A stretch of DNA of 64,000 bases, taken from the NCBI RefSeq assembly GCF_009720865.1, contig NZ_WNLA01000005.1, positions 124,001 to 188,000 of the forward strand, written 5' to 3'. Source of the DNA: Pseudoduganella ginsengisoli. GTDB lineage: Bacteria > Pseudomonadota > Gammaproteobacteria > Burkholderiales > Burkholderiaceae_D. The notes beneath the pieces were generated by a model that made no database searches, was not told the DNA's origin, and saw only the letters and a list, made by a program, of their open reading frames with translations. This document shows, one piece after another, positions 47,870 through 57,347 of this stretch. Numbering within the stretch: the stretch's first letter is position 1; the number at the start of each line of letters is the position of its first letter. A program made the translations under genes and the position numbers.

Positions 47870-49435
47870 TTAGCGGCGCTGCGCTGCTTGCAGCGCGCTG
47901 TCGATGGCAGGCAATTGCGCCTGCAGGAAAGCACGCAACGTGGCGCGCGCTGCTTCGGCCCCTTCCGCCGTCGGGCGGGCCAGCGGTGTCGATACCAGCA
48001 CGGTGGCGCCGTCATCGCCGCGCCACGTCAGCTTGTACCACGCCTGCCACAGCTTGCCGCCATAGTTGCTGGCGGTATCGTGGCCGCCTACGCGCAGCCA
48101 GTACCACACCAGCTGGTCGCCTTCCGGACCGCTGATGCGCGCTTCGCGCAGCGCCAGCGTGCGGCCATTCACCGCCACCTGGGCCGTGCCGTTGGCCACC
48201 ACGTGGTTCGCCTCTTTTTCACCGGTCAGCTTGTTGGAAGAGCTGATCAGCGCCTTGCTGTTGCTCTGGTTACGGTAAGCCATGATGTGGACGGCCACGG
48301 GCGCGCCATCGGCTGCCTGCACCACCTGGCTGATGCTGGCGTCGGCCGGCATGTAGCGCGGCTCCCAGGTGGAATATGGCTTGGCCGGCGGCAGTGGCAG
48401 CGACAGCGCCAGTTGCGGTACGGCGGGGTTGTAGTTGACGTGGTCGTTGTATGCGGCCATGACCGGCCAGATGGCGGCCACCGCCACCGTCACCAGCGCG
48501 GCAATGGCGCTAGTGCGCGTCGGCACGGCAGGCTGCGCGGCCGCCGCCTGGATGGTGGCCGGCGCCGCCGCCTCTTCATCTTCGCGCCAATAGCCGCCGA
48601 TCCAGAACATCAGCAGCATGACGAGGCCGAAGAACAGCCAGCCATAAATCAAGTGATCGACGCCGACCGCCAAGGTCATGCCGCTGTAGTGGCCCAGCAA
48701 GACGATCATGACGGCCCGCAAGCCATTGGCAATCACGGGCACCACCAGCGACAGCAGCACGAAGCAGGCGCGCCGCCACGTGCTGGTGTACGTCAGGTAC
48801 GCGTACAGGAAGCCCAGCGTGATCGACGACACCAGGTAGCGCAAGCCGCTGCACGCTTCCACGACGGACCAGTTACCGCTGGGGATTTCAAAGTGCGTGC
48901 CGTTGCGCAGCACGGGCATGCCCATCAACTGCAACGTCCACACCGTGAAGTCCGCCGTGAAATTGATCAGCGGGTCGATCAGCACTTCGCCAAAGGGCAC
49001 GGCAGCCAGCAGGAACAGCAGCGGGAACGCAAACGAGCGCGCCAGCTGCACGCCGACGATGGCCAGCACGGCCAGCGGCAGCATGGCGACGAATGCATAT
49101 TGCATCACGACTTGCACTTCACCCATGCGCGCCAGCAGCCACGCGGCGCCGGCCAAGCCCAGGGCCACCAGCGCAGGCCAGTATGGACGGGGCGGATACA
49201 GCGCCAGGTTGTCACGGCGGCGCCAGATCAGCCACAGGCTGATGGGCAAAATCACGTAGCCGTGCATGAAGGTTTCCGAACTGTTCCAGATCGCCACCAG
49301 CGAGGCGGCGGTGGCGAAGTACAGCGCCACCATCAACAGCAGCGCCGCTGCCGCCAGCACGGCGGCATGGCGGGCAGCGGGCGGCGCCGATGGAATGGAG
49401 ATGGCCGGCGCGGCGGCGGGGGTATTGGTCAGCAT
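47870..49435 (-). CDS. xrtA: Exosortase A fused to EpsI domain
   Basis: This 521-residue protein has an exosortase domain of about eight helices (residues 25-300) and a periplasmic EpsI domain (about 310-515). The transpeptidase triad is complete: Cys195 in VVEACSGLRYL, Arg240 in ANGLRAVMIV and His261 in VDHLIYGWLFF. XrtA cleaves the PEP-CTERM sorting signal of secreted proteins and probably links them to a cell-surface carrier; EpsI is needed for EPS work. The gene overlaps the upstream glycosyltransferase by seven bases. No PEP-CTERM substrate was found in the window, so substrates must lie elsewhere. Confidence 0.96.
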   Translation of the reverse strand: MLTNTPAAAPAISIPSAPPAARHAAVLAAAALLLMVALYFATAASLVAIWNSSETFMHGYVILPISLWLIWRRRDNLALYPPRPYWPALVALGLAGAAWLLARMGEVQVVMQYAFVAMLPLAVLAIVGVQLARSFAFPLLFLLAAVPFGEVLIDPLINFTADFTVWTLQLMGMPVLRNGTHFEIPSGNWSVVEACSGLRYLVSSITLGFLYAYLTYTSTWRRACFVLLSLVVPVIANGLRAVMIVLLGHYSGMTLAVGVDHLIYGWLFFGLVMLLMFWIGGYWREDEEAAAPATIQAAAAQPAVPTRTSAIAALVTVAVAAIWPVMAAYNDHVNYNPAVPQLALSLPLPPAKPYSTWEPRYMPADASISQVVQAADGAPVAVHIMAYRNQSNSKALISSSNKLTGEKEANHVVANGTAQVAVNGRTLALREARISGPEGDQLVWYWLRVGGHDTASNYGGKLWQAWYKLTWRGDDGATVLVSTPLARPTAEGAEAARATLRAFLQAQLPAIDSALQAAQRR

Positions 49436-50631
49436 AGCTTGGCCTCGATGCTGGCCAGGTTGGTTTGCCAGCTATAGCGTTGCAGCACACGCGCACGCGC
49501 GGCCGCGCCGACGGCGCGCGCACCATCCGGCTGTTGCAATTGAGTGATGACGGCTTGCGCGAAATCGTCCGGACTTTCCGCCAGCAGCAATTCGCTGCCC
49601 GGCGTCGCGTCGATGCCTTCCAGCGCTTGCGGCGACACGATGCATGCCTTGGCCATGGCCATCGCTTCCAGCACTTTATTCTGGATGCCGCGCGCCACGC
49701 GCAGCGGGGCGACCGACAGTTCCGCGTGCGCCAGGTAGGGCCGCACGTCGGGCACGGTGCCCGTCACGATGACGCTGTTGGCTTTCGCCAGCGCCTGCAC
49801 GGCGGGCGATGGACGCGCGCCGACGATGTAGAAACGCAGGCCGGGCACGGCTTGCTGCACTTTGGGCAGTACTTGCGCCGTAAACCATTCGACCGCATCG
49901 ATATTCGGCCAGTAATCCATCGCACCGGTAAACACGATGGCGCGCTCGCCATCGGCAAACGGCGACGCATACGCATGGTCCGGCGAAAAATACGCGGTAT
50001 CGACACCGTTATTGAAGTAGCCGATGCGGGACGTGCTTTCCGGGGCCAGGCGGGTAAACAGCGCCGCTTCCGGCGCGGACACGAACAGCGCCGCATCGCT
50101 GCTAGCCGCCACTTCGCGCTCATAGCGCAGCAATTGCGTGGCTTCATAGCGGAACAGCAGGCTGGCCGGCCACGGTTTTTTCTCCGCGTATTCGCGCCAT
50201 TTTTCAGAATCCACGTCGACGAAATCCACCACGCGGTGCGCTTGCGGATAATCGGCCGCATATTGCGCCATGGCCGAGGAAAACACGACGATGCGGTCGA
50301 TCTTGTTCGCGCGCACGGTCTGGTCGACCCACGCGCGCAATTTGCTGTCGCGGTAATAGTCGAGCGACAGTGAGCGGCGTCCCAGCAGCGCGCCCAGGCT
50401 GCGCACGCGCGCCAGCTTCGGGTTCAGGTTGGCGAAATGGCTGCTGGCGCACAGTTGCTGTACGTGCGGCACGTGCTGCCAGTCATCCGCGTCATCGATG
50501 AACGTGGCCAAATGCACGCGGTAGCGCTGCGACAAGTGCTTGAGGATATGGTACGAGCGGATCTTGTCGCCCTTATTTGGCGGATAAGGGATACGGTGGA
50601 CCAGCAACAGGAGATCTTGTTGGGCTTGCAT
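49429..50631 (-). CDS. Glycosyltransferase, PEP-CTERM/XrtA-associated (TIGR03087-like)
   Basis: This 400-residue GT-B enzyme begins LLLVHRIPYPPNKGDKIRSY, the hallmark of the exosortase A-associated subgroup. It contains YFNNGVDTAYFSPDHAY, IVFTGAMDYWPNIDAVEWF and ARGIQNKVLEAMAMAKAC in the donor site. It adds a sugar in repeat-unit assembly. ATG 50631 lies two bases after the FemAB stop, so I discard the longer frame to 50700. Confidence 0.92.
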   Translation of the reverse strand: MQAQQDLLLLVHRIPYPPNKGDKIRSYHILKHLSQRYRVHLATFIDDADDWQHVPHVQQLCASSHFANLNPKLARVRSLGALLGRRSLSLDYYRDSKLRAWVDQTVRANKIDRIVVFSSAMAQYAADYPQAHRVVDFVDVDSEKWREYAEKKPWPASLLFRYEATQLLRYEREVAASSDAALFVSAPEAALFTRLAPESTSRIGYFNNGVDTAYFSPDHAYASPFADGERAIVFTGAMDYWPNIDAVEWFTAQVLPKVQQAVPGLRFYIVGARPSPAVQALAKANSVIVTGTVPDVRPYLAHAELSVAPLRVARGIQNKVLEAMAMAKACIVSPQALEGIDATPGSELLLAESPDDFAQAVITQLQQPDGARAVGAAARARVLQRYSWQTNLASIEAKLC

Positions 50632-50633
50632 GC

Positions 50634-51719
50634 TTATCCCAGGCTGCGGACGATGAACGGGCCGAGGAAATTGGCCACCGGCAGCGGCAGCTTTTTCCAC
50701 ATTTTGATGAACAACTGGTATTTCGGGTTCAGCGGGTTATTGTCCGGCAGTTCCGTCGACGCGATCAGCTTGTATTCATAGGCCAGTTGCGTCGGCTCAA
50801 AGCCCCAGTTCTTCTTGAAGTCGAATGCGCCCGTGCCGCGCTTGCTGCGGCCGAAATCAAAGATGCGCACGCCGCGCGAAGCTGCATATTGCATCAGGTT
50901 CCAGTACATGAAGTCATTGCCCGCGCATTCGCGCGCCGCTGGCAAGCTGCCGCCGTAATACGGCAACACTTCATCGCGCCAGTAAAAACTCATGACGCCG
51001 GCAATCAATTCATCGCCGCGCAAAATCACACGGATTTCGCATTCCTCGCCAAACACTTCCTTGATGACGGCAAAGTATTTTTTGGAAAACACGGGCGTGC
51101 CAAGGCGGTGCACACTGACGGAATACGCGGTGAAGAAACGGTCGACATTGTCTTCCACGACAGCGCGCAAGCCGCACTTGATGCCTTTACGGACCATCGC
51201 GCGCTGCTTGCGGGGAATCGCATTCATATTGGTTTCATCATCCGCCGAGATTTCTTTGCGGAAGGTGACGTACAGTTCTTTCTGGTACCACGATGCATCG
51301 CCGGGATGGGCCGGCGACAGGTTGCGGTATTCCAGGTGGCCCACATTCAATTCGCGCGCCAGCTTTTCCGCTGCCGCATCGAGCATGGGACGCGCCGCGT
51401 CATCGGTGGCGGCCACGCCGCCCAGCACGCAAAACGGCAGCGACGCCAGCGAGTGGCCAAATAAACGGCTTTTGACTTCCGCCAGGCACAGGATGCCGAC
51501 AATGTGGCCATCGCGTTCCGCATAATAAAACCACGTCTTGTGGCCATACACGCGGTCGATAATGGTTTGCCAGCCGGCGCGGTGGAAGAACGTGGCTTCC
51601 GGGCAGGCGGCCACAAACGCGTCCCAGCGCGCCATGTCGGCCGGCTGCATCAGCTTGACGGTCAGGGCGCGCGTGCCGGGCGCGGCCGGAGGGGCCGCAG
51701 CGTGGTCTGCTAATTGCAT
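50634..51719 (-). CDS. FemAB-family protein, XrtA/PEP-CTERM-associated
   Basis: This 361-residue protein has two GNAT-like lobes of the FemAB/peptidoglycan bridge family, with ATFFHRAGWQTIIDRVYGHK near the N-terminus and SFYWRDEVLPYYGGSLPAAR plus FDFGRSKRGTGAFDFKKNWG near the C-terminus. FemAB enzymes move an aminoacyl group from tRNA to a muropeptide; in exosortase loci the acceptor is unknown and may be a sugar of the EPS. The subgroup is confined to XrtA systems. It is tightly packed between the deacetylase and a glycosyltransferase. Confidence 0.93.
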   Translation of the reverse strand: MQLADHAAAPPAAPGTRALTVKLMQPADMARWDAFVAACPEATFFHRAGWQTIIDRVYGHKTWFYYAERDGHIVGILCLAEVKSRLFGHSLASLPFCVLGGVAATDDAARPMLDAAAEKLARELNVGHLEYRNLSPAHPGDASWYQKELYVTFRKEISADDETNMNAIPRKQRAMVRKGIKCGLRAVVEDNVDRFFTAYSVSVHRLGTPVFSKKYFAVIKEVFGEECEIRVILRGDELIAGVMSFYWRDEVLPYYGGSLPAARECAGNDFMYWNLMQYAASRGVRIFDFGRSKRGTGAFDFKKNWGFEPTQLAYEYKLIASTELPDNNPLNPKYQLFIKMWKKLPLPVANFLGPFIVRSLG

Positions 51720-51722
51720 GGT

Positions 51723-52574
51723 TTATGCCTGTTTCAGGAAAATGCGGTCCATCCGGTCCCACGCGAAGTCGCGCGTCAGGGCCTGGATGCGGCTATCCAT
51801 TTTTGCCAGGTTGACGTAATGACGGAAGCGGGTTTTCAAGTTGATGCCGTCCGGGCGCGGCTGGCCAGGATCGATTTCCCACGGGTGGAAATAGAAAATC
51901 GCGGGCTGGCCATCGCGCTGGTTCACTTGCTGCATCATCCAGCGCGACAGCGCGTACGGGAACAGGCGGAAATAGCCGCCGCCGCCGGCCGGCATGTTGC
52001 GCTGGCCCATGCGGACCGTCGTGATCGGCACTTCCAGCAAGCCTTCGCTGCCATTCGGGTGCCACGCAAAGCGGGGCGCATCGGGCATGCCGTAGTGGTC
52101 GTGCTGCACGGGATAGATACTGGAACTGTAGCGGTAGCCGGCGTCATGCAGCGCTTCCAGCGCCCACAGGTTGCCGGGGCCGATGGAAAAGCTGGGCGCG
52201 CGGTAACCCAGCACTTGCTGGCCGCCGATATCTTCCAGGATGGCCTTGGCCGACCCGATGTCTTGCATGAATTGCGCACGGTCCTGGTCCGATGCGCGCA
52301 AATGGCCATAGCCATGGCTGGCCAGTTCGTGGCCGCCCGCGACGATGCGCTTGACCATGGCGGGATAGCGTTCGGCAATCCAGCCCAGCGTAAAGAACGT
52401 GGCTTTGACATTGCCTTCTTCGAGGATGGCCAGGATGCGGTCCACATTGCGTTCGACGCGGCATTCGCGCGTGGGCCAGCTGTCGCGTTCGATATAAGGG
52501 GCAAACGCCGACACCTGGAAGTAATCTTCCACGTCGATGGTCATGGCGTTGCGGATAGGAGCTGATGTACTCAT
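51723..52574 (-). CDS. Polysaccharide deacetylase, XrtA-associated (DUF3473 type)
   Basis: This 283-residue NodB-type deacetylase opens with MTIDVEDYFQVSAFAPYI, has the metal site HELASHGYGHL, and LGYRAPSFSI. The C-terminal part carries IFYFHPWEIDPGQPRP, typical of the DUF3473 extension found in exosortase A loci. It removes N-acetyl groups from polymer or lipid-linked amino sugars. There is no signal peptide, so it probably acts in the cytoplasm. It overlaps wecB by four bases (ATGA). Confidence 0.93.
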   Translation of the reverse strand: MSTSAPIRNAMTIDVEDYFQVSAFAPYIERDSWPTRECRVERNVDRILAILEEGNVKATFFTLGWIAERYPAMVKRIVAGGHELASHGYGHLRASDQDRAQFMQDIGSAKAILEDIGGQQVLGYRAPSFSIGPGNLWALEALHDAGYRYSSSIYPVQHDHYGMPDAPRFAWHPNGSEGLLEVPITTVRMGQRNMPAGGGGYFRLFPYALSRWMMQQVNQRDGQPAIFYFHPWEIDPGQPRPDGINLKTRFRHYVNLAKMDSRIQALTRDFAWDRMDRIFLKQA

Positions 52575-53728
52575 GGTCGTCCGTTCTGCAGCCAGGACAG
52601 CGTGGCTTGCGCGATGCGTACCGCCGCCTGGCCGTCCCAGTAGTGCGGCACGCGTCCGGCTTTGCCGCCGCCTGCCAGCAATTGATCATAAATGGCCAGG
52701 ATGCGCTGCGCATCCGTGCCGGCAATGGTATTGGTACCCTGTTCGACCGTGATGGGCCGTTCAGTGTTGTCGCGCAAGGTGATGCAAGGCACGCCGAGCG
52801 CAGTGGTTTCTTCCTGGATGCCGCCGGAATCCGTCAGCACGACGCGCGCCGACCGCATCAGTCCCAGCATTTCCAGGTAGCCCTGGGGCGGCAGCAGCAG
52901 CACATCTTGCCGCGCCAACAGGTGTTGCAAGCCGTGCCGCTCGATGGCGGCGCGGGTGCGGGGGTGCAGCGGCAGCACCACCGGCGTACGGCCGGCTATG
53001 TGCGCCACGGTGTCCAGCAAGCCACGCAACACGGCCGCATCATCGACGTTTGCCGGACGGTGCAAGGTCACGACGGCATAGCCGTCGGGGGCCGACGTGA
53101 AGCCGGGGCGGCCTGCCGCAGCCACGGTCTGTTCCGCCGGCGCCGCGTTGGGCAAGTTACCCAGCAAGGTATCGATCATCACGTTGCCCACGTAATGGAT
53201 GCGCTCCGCTGCAATCCCTTCGCGCAGCAAATGGCCTTGCGCGGCGGGCTCCGTCGTGAACAGCAGCGCGGCAATCTGGTCCGTCAGCACGCGGTTGATT
53301 TCTTCCGGCATCGTGCGGTCAAAACTGCGCAGACCCGCTTCCACGTGGATCACGGGGGTACCCCGCTTGACGGCCACCAAGGTGCAGGCCAAGGTGGAAT
53401 TCACGTCGCCCACCACCAATACCGCGTGCGGCTGCAACGCGTCGAGCACAGGTTCGAACTTGCACATGATGTCGGCAGTTTGCTGCGCATGGCTGCCGGA
53501 GCCTGCCGCCAGGTTCACGTCCGGTTCGGGAATACCCAATTCAGCAAAGAATTGCGCACTCATGGCTTCGTCGTAGTGCTGGCCCGTATGCACGAGCTTG
53601 ACGTCCACTTGCGGGCCCAGCGCCTGCAGCGCTTTCATGACCGGGGCAATCTTCATGAAATTCGGCCGTGCACCGGCCACGCAGGCGATACGGTACGGCA
53701 GGGCGACACTGTCCGGCGGCAGGCTCAT
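52571..53728 (-). CDS. wecB: UDP-N-acetylglucosamine 2-epimerase (non-hydrolysing)
   Basis: This 385-residue enzyme interconverts UDP-GlcNAc and UDP-ManNAc. Typical motifs are CVAGARPNFMKIAPVM, VLVVGDVNSTLA, HVEAGLRSFDRTMPEEINR and TDSGGIQEETTALGVP. The amino sugar it supplies is a likely substrate for the neighbouring deacetylase. The open frame extends to 53791 but starts inside the ATPase gene; ATG 53728 lies seven bases past the ATPase stop. Confidence 0.95.
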   Translation of the reverse strand: MSLPPDSVALPYRIACVAGARPNFMKIAPVMKALQALGPQVDVKLVHTGQHYDEAMSAQFFAELGIPEPDVNLAAGSGSHAQQTADIMCKFEPVLDALQPHAVLVVGDVNSTLACTLVAVKRGTPVIHVEAGLRSFDRTMPEEINRVLTDQIAALLFTTEPAAQGHLLREGIAAERIHYVGNVMIDTLLGNLPNAAPAEQTVAAAGRPGFTSAPDGYAVVTLHRPANVDDAAVLRGLLDTVAHIAGRTPVVLPLHPRTRAAIERHGLQHLLARQDVLLLPPQGYLEMLGLMRSARVVLTDSGGIQEETTALGVPCITLRDNTERPITVEQGTNTIAGTDAQRILAIYDQLLAGGGKAGRVPHYWDGQAAVRIAQATLSWLQNGRP

Positions 53729-53735
53729 GGTGCAA

Positions 53736-54761
53736 TCAATCGTTGTTGTCCTGGCTGGACGGCGTGCTGGCGCCGGCCGGCTGGGCGACAATTTTTTTCA
53801 AGATATTCAATACCGACACGACCGACTTTTCCAGCCGCATCATGCGTTCATCCATGGCATCCGGATAGCTGGCAATCGCGGCAGCCAGCTCCGCTTCGTC
53901 GCTGTGGCGCGCATCAGGGGCGGCGGCAGCCACTGCTGCCGGCGGCGGCTGGAATTCCGCCTGGATGTCGCGGATCACATCATCGACATGTTTGTCGTTG
54001 AACTCATGCAACTCTTCCAGGAAGCCCATCAGCATCAAACGGTCGCACAAATGGTTCGTCATGCGGGGAATGCCGCCCGAATATTCATAAATCGCCGCAT
54101 GGGCTGCCGGCGTGAACGACGGGTTATTGTTCCAGCCCACCGTATGCAAGCGGTGTTCGATATACGCCTGGGTTTCCACGGCGTCCATCGGACCCAGGTG
54201 ATACGTGGCAATCACGCGCTGGCGCAATTGCTGCATGTCCGGGCTGTGCAGCGTCGTGCGGAATTCCGGCTGGCCCAGCAGGAAGGTTTGCAGCAGCGAT
54301 TTATCGTCGGTCTGGAAGTTTGACAGCATGCGCAATTCTTCCACCGTGCGCGGCGACAGGTTTTGCGCTTCATCGACCACCAGCAGCGCGCGCTTGCCTT
54401 GCGCATCGCACGTGCGCAGGAACGTTTCCAGGCGGCTCAGCAGGGCGCTCTTGTTGGCGTCTTCGGCCGGCAAGCCAAACGCGGACACCACCATGCGCAG
54501 CACGTCTTCCGCATTCAAGTGCGTATTGACCAGGTGCGCGGCTACGATGTGCTGCGCTTCCAAGGTGCTGAGCATGTTGCGCACCAGCGTGGTCTTGCCT
54601 GCGCCGACTTCACCCGTGATGACGATAAAGCCTTCGCCTTGCGACAAGCCATATTCCAGGTAAGCCATGGCCCGTTTATGGCCTTTGCTTCCAAAGAAGA
54701 AATGGGGATCGGGGCGCAGTCGGAACGGCTTGTCGCTGAGCCCATAATAACTTTCATACAT
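53736..54761 (-). CDS. AAA ATPase, XrtA/PEP-CTERM-associated
   Basis: This 341-residue ATPase resembles ExeA/GspA-type AAA proteins: YYGLSDKPFRLRPDPHFFF at the N-terminus, Walker A GEVGAGKTTL, Walker B LLVVDEAQNLS and sensor-like RVIATYHLGPMD. The TIGR03015-type subgroup occurs only in exosortase A loci, where its job is not known; the ExeA parallel suggests help in assembling the envelope export complex. A coiled coil (about 290-330) and a short low-complexity tail end the protein. It lies 13 bases after the outer-membrane protein gene. Confidence 0.93.
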   Translation of the reverse strand: MYESYYGLSDKPFRLRPDPHFFFGSKGHKRAMAYLEYGLSQGEGFIVITGEVGAGKTTLVRNMLSTLEAQHIVAAHLVNTHLNAEDVLRMVVSAFGLPAEDANKSALLSRLETFLRTCDAQGKRALLVVDEAQNLSPRTVEELRMLSNFQTDDKSLLQTFLLGQPEFRTTLHSPDMQQLRQRVIATYHLGPMDAVETQAYIEHRLHTVGWNNNPSFTPAAHAAIYEYSGGIPRMTNHLCDRLMLMGFLEELHEFNDKHVDDVIRDIQAEFQPPPAAVAAAAPDARHSDEAELAAAIASYPDAMDERMMRLEKSVVSVLNILKKIVAQPAGASTPSSQDNND

Positions 54762-54774
54762 CCTGCAGACTCCG

Positions 54775-56358
54775 CTAGAACTGTTTGTTAAGGGTCGCTG
54801 AGACAGCGTTTTCCGTGTACTGGGCGATGCCCAGGCCGCCCTTGATGCGGCGCAAGTCGATCGCGGCGCTCAGCTTGGGCTGCAATTGACGTGTCAGCCC
54901 GACGCGTATGCTGCGGTTGAGGTTGCTGGTATGCGCTGACAGCGAGCGCATGCGCGACACATCGGCCGTGGCCCGCAAGCCGTCGCGCGACGTCAGGCGC
55001 CACGTCAGGGTCGCGTTGGCGCCCGTCTGGCTGGTATTTTCATTCAATTGCGACAGCGAGCTACCCAGCAAATTCGAATCCACGACGGCGCTCGACAAGG
55101 CATTGCGGCGCATATCCTGCAGCGTCAGCACGGTGGTTGCATGGGCGCCATTCATGACCAGTGCTGCCTGGAATTGCTTTTGCAGGAAGTAGCGGTTGCT
55201 GAAGTAATTGATATTGTTGGCCAGCGACGATGGCAGGCCGGCCGCCTGGATATACGCTTCCACCACCTGGCGCCGCGCAACGGGATCCGCGATGGTGGAA
55301 GAAAACATCCGGTCCAGCGTCGTGAACGTATCGATGGTCGACGGCAGCAGGAATTGCTGGCGCGTACTGGTCACGGCATCGTTGTAATTCAGTGTCCAGA
55401 TCGACGCGCGGGCACGGTATTGCGCTTCCAGCAAGTAGCTGTTGCCGTAGAAATGCCTGCCGGCGCTGGCTTTCACGTGGGTCCGCGTGCTGGGCTGCCA
55501 TTCCATCCCGACTTCCCACGCCGCACCGCTATTGCGGCCGCCCAGCGCCTGATAATCAAAGCTGTCATAGCCGGCCTGGGCCGTTAAGTTGAATTGTGCA
55601 CTGGCCAGCCAGCGCAGATTGGCGCTGGCATTTTCACTGGTGGACGAACCGCCCACGGCCGTCGTGGCCAATCCCTGTTGTTTGCTCTTGCTCGCTTGCA
55701 ATCCCCAACCCAGCTGGCGGAATGCCGTGCCGCTGTTGATACTCAGCGAATACGTATCGCCGGTCGAATTATTCAAACCGGATTTGGACGACGTCACGCG
55801 GTCATAGGCATAGCGCAATTCCGCATTGGCATACGGGCCAAAGCGGTGTTTGAAGTAAGGGCTGACGCGGGCGGTTTTGACTTCCACAAAATTGTCGGTC
55901 GCAAACGAGTTGCCTGCGGTCGGCGACAGGGCGCCAAAGATCGACACGTTTTGCTGCGAAATGTTGGCCGTCGCGTCCACAAACAGCAATTCTTCGATCA
56001 GCTTGCCTTTGGCTTCAGCGGACAAGTTCTGGGTGCCATGCTGCGTGCCGCCGACTGCCTTGTCGGCATATTCGTAAAACTGCTTGCTATAAGTGGCGTG
56101 CAAATCCAGGCGCGGCCCTTTATTGTCCAGGCTGAACGCCGGCGACAGGGTCGTGACCCAGTTCTCCTGCGCGACCGGGCGCAAGGCAATGTTGTCGGAA
56201 TACGTTTCTGACAATGAAAATTGCGGGATAAATTTCCAGTCTGCCCGGCATGCGGGCGACAGCGCCAGCAGGGCCAGGGCGACAGCTGCCGGCGCCGGCG
56301 CCAGCCGTGGCGCGCGCGGGACGGCACGGCCGAGCCAATTAACCGTAGTGATAGTCAT
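54775..56358 (-). CDS. PEP-CTERM system outer-membrane protein (TIGR03016-like)
   Basis: This 527-residue protein has a signal peptide (ending PACRA) and a beta-barrel made of alternating strands with aromatic ends, from FIPQFSLSETYSDNIALR to a C-terminal Phe (TLNKQF), which is the usual outer-membrane signature. In exosortase A loci this barrel is presumed to be the outer-membrane part of EPS export or a channel for it. Its start overlaps the end of the tyrosine autokinase gene by 20 bases, so the two are probably translationally coupled. Confidence 0.92.
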   Translation of the reverse strand: MTITTVNWLGRAVPRAPRLAPAPAAVALALLALSPACRADWKFIPQFSLSETYSDNIALRPVAQENWVTTLSPAFSLDNKGPRLDLHATYSKQFYEYADKAVGGTQHGTQNLSAEAKGKLIEELLFVDATANISQQNVSIFGALSPTAGNSFATDNFVEVKTARVSPYFKHRFGPYANAELRYAYDRVTSSKSGLNNSTGDTYSLSINSGTAFRQLGWGLQASKSKQQGLATTAVGGSSTSENASANLRWLASAQFNLTAQAGYDSFDYQALGGRNSGAAWEVGMEWQPSTRTHVKASAGRHFYGNSYLLEAQYRARASIWTLNYNDAVTSTRQQFLLPSTIDTFTTLDRMFSSTIADPVARRQVVEAYIQAAGLPSSLANNINYFSNRYFLQKQFQAALVMNGAHATTVLTLQDMRRNALSSAVVDSNLLGSSLSQLNENTSQTGANATLTWRLTSRDGLRATADVSRMRSLSAHTSNLNRSIRVGLTRQLQPKLSAAIDLRRIKGGLGIAQYTENAVSATLNKQF

Positions 56359-57328
56359 ACGTTTCCGTACCTGGGAACTCGCGGGTCTTGTTGTAAATCA
56401 GATTAACGTTCGGCAACCCTTCCAGCTGGCGCAGCGATTCTTTCACGGCGTGCTGGGTCGTACGTTCCGCTTCTACCACGACAACAATCTGGCCCATGTG
56501 ACCGGCCAGCACGTGGGCTTCACTGGTCAGCAGCAGGGGCGGCGAGTCGAAAATCACGATACGGTCAGGATAGCGGTTGGCAATTTCATGGACCAGATTC
56601 GTCATCGTCTGGCTGGCCAGCAATTCCGTAGCGCGGGACGAGTTTGTACCCGCAGGCAAGATCGTGAAAGTATCGACATTGGTCCGCAACATGACTTCCT
56701 GCATGTCGAGCTTGTCGTCGAGCAGCAAATCCATCAAACCGCGCTGGGCCGGCAAGCCCAGCGTGCGCAGAACGGAAGGGCGCGCCACGTCGGCGTCCAC
56801 CAGCAGCACGGTATGGTCCAGTTCCATGGCGATACTCATCGCCAGGTTGATGGAACAGAAGGTCTTGCCTTCGCCAGGCAGGGAGCTGGTGACCATGATC
56901 AGGTTGCCTGGATTTTCCCCCGGGTCGCGCTGCGCCAGGGCGCGCTTGATCAGCGGGCGCTTGATGATACGGAAATCCTCGACCAGCATGGTGCGGCCGC
57001 CGGCGGCAGTCACCAGGCCGATTTCCTGCATGCGCTTCAAGTCTAGTTCGACGCGCTTGGTGTTACGGCGCACGGGTTTTTCAGCGGGGGCGGCAGCTGC
57101 TTCGGGTGCAACCGCCGGTGCTGCCGGTTCCTGCGCTGTCACCGGCGTTACCGGCGTTTCCGCCACGGCCGGCGCGGCTGCCAGTTCCGCCGCTGGCTGC
57201 ACTGCAGGTTGATCCACGGGCTGGGCTACCGTCTTCCCTTCCAACGGGGCTTGCTGTGCGGGCGCATCCGGTGCAGCGGCGGGCTGTTTGTTTTCCAGGC
57301 GGCTTGCCGCCCGTTCAATAATGCTCAT
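56339..57328 (-). CDS. XrtA-associated tyrosine autokinase (CpsD/CapB-like)
   Basis: This 329-residue BY-kinase has an N-terminal Ala/Pro-rich linker of about 85 residues, then VTSSLPGEGKTFCSINLA (Walker A), TVLLVDADVARPSVL (Walker A') and IVIFDSPPLL (Walker B). The C-terminus ends in a short tyrosine cluster, YDYHYG, for autophosphorylation. It partners the chain-length protein encoded 19 bases upstream to control EPS chain length through phosphorylation cycles. The Ala/Pro linker is longer than needed for the core and may contact the membrane partner. Confidence 0.94.
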   Translation of the reverse strand: MSIIERAASRLENKQPAAAPDAPAQQAPLEGKTVAQPVDQPAVQPAAELAAAPAVAETPVTPVTAQEPAAPAVAPEAAAAPAEKPVRRNTKRVELDLKRMQEIGLVTAAGGRTMLVEDFRIIKRPLIKRALAQRDPGENPGNLIMVTSSLPGEGKTFCSINLAMSIAMELDHTVLLVDADVARPSVLRTLGLPAQRGLMDLLLDDKLDMQEVMLRTNVDTFTILPAGTNSSRATELLASQTMTNLVHEIANRYPDRIVIFDSPPLLLTSEAHVLAGHMGQIVVVVEAERTTQHAVKESLRQLEGLPNVNLIYNKTREFPGTETYDYHYG

Positions 57329-57347
57329 TTCGTTCCCCGTACAAGGA

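Noticed and set aside
47234..49477. 747-codon plus-strand frame across the exosortase genes
   Set aside because: Low-complexity His/Arg/Gln composition and antisense to xrtA and a glycosyltransferase with intact catalytic residues.
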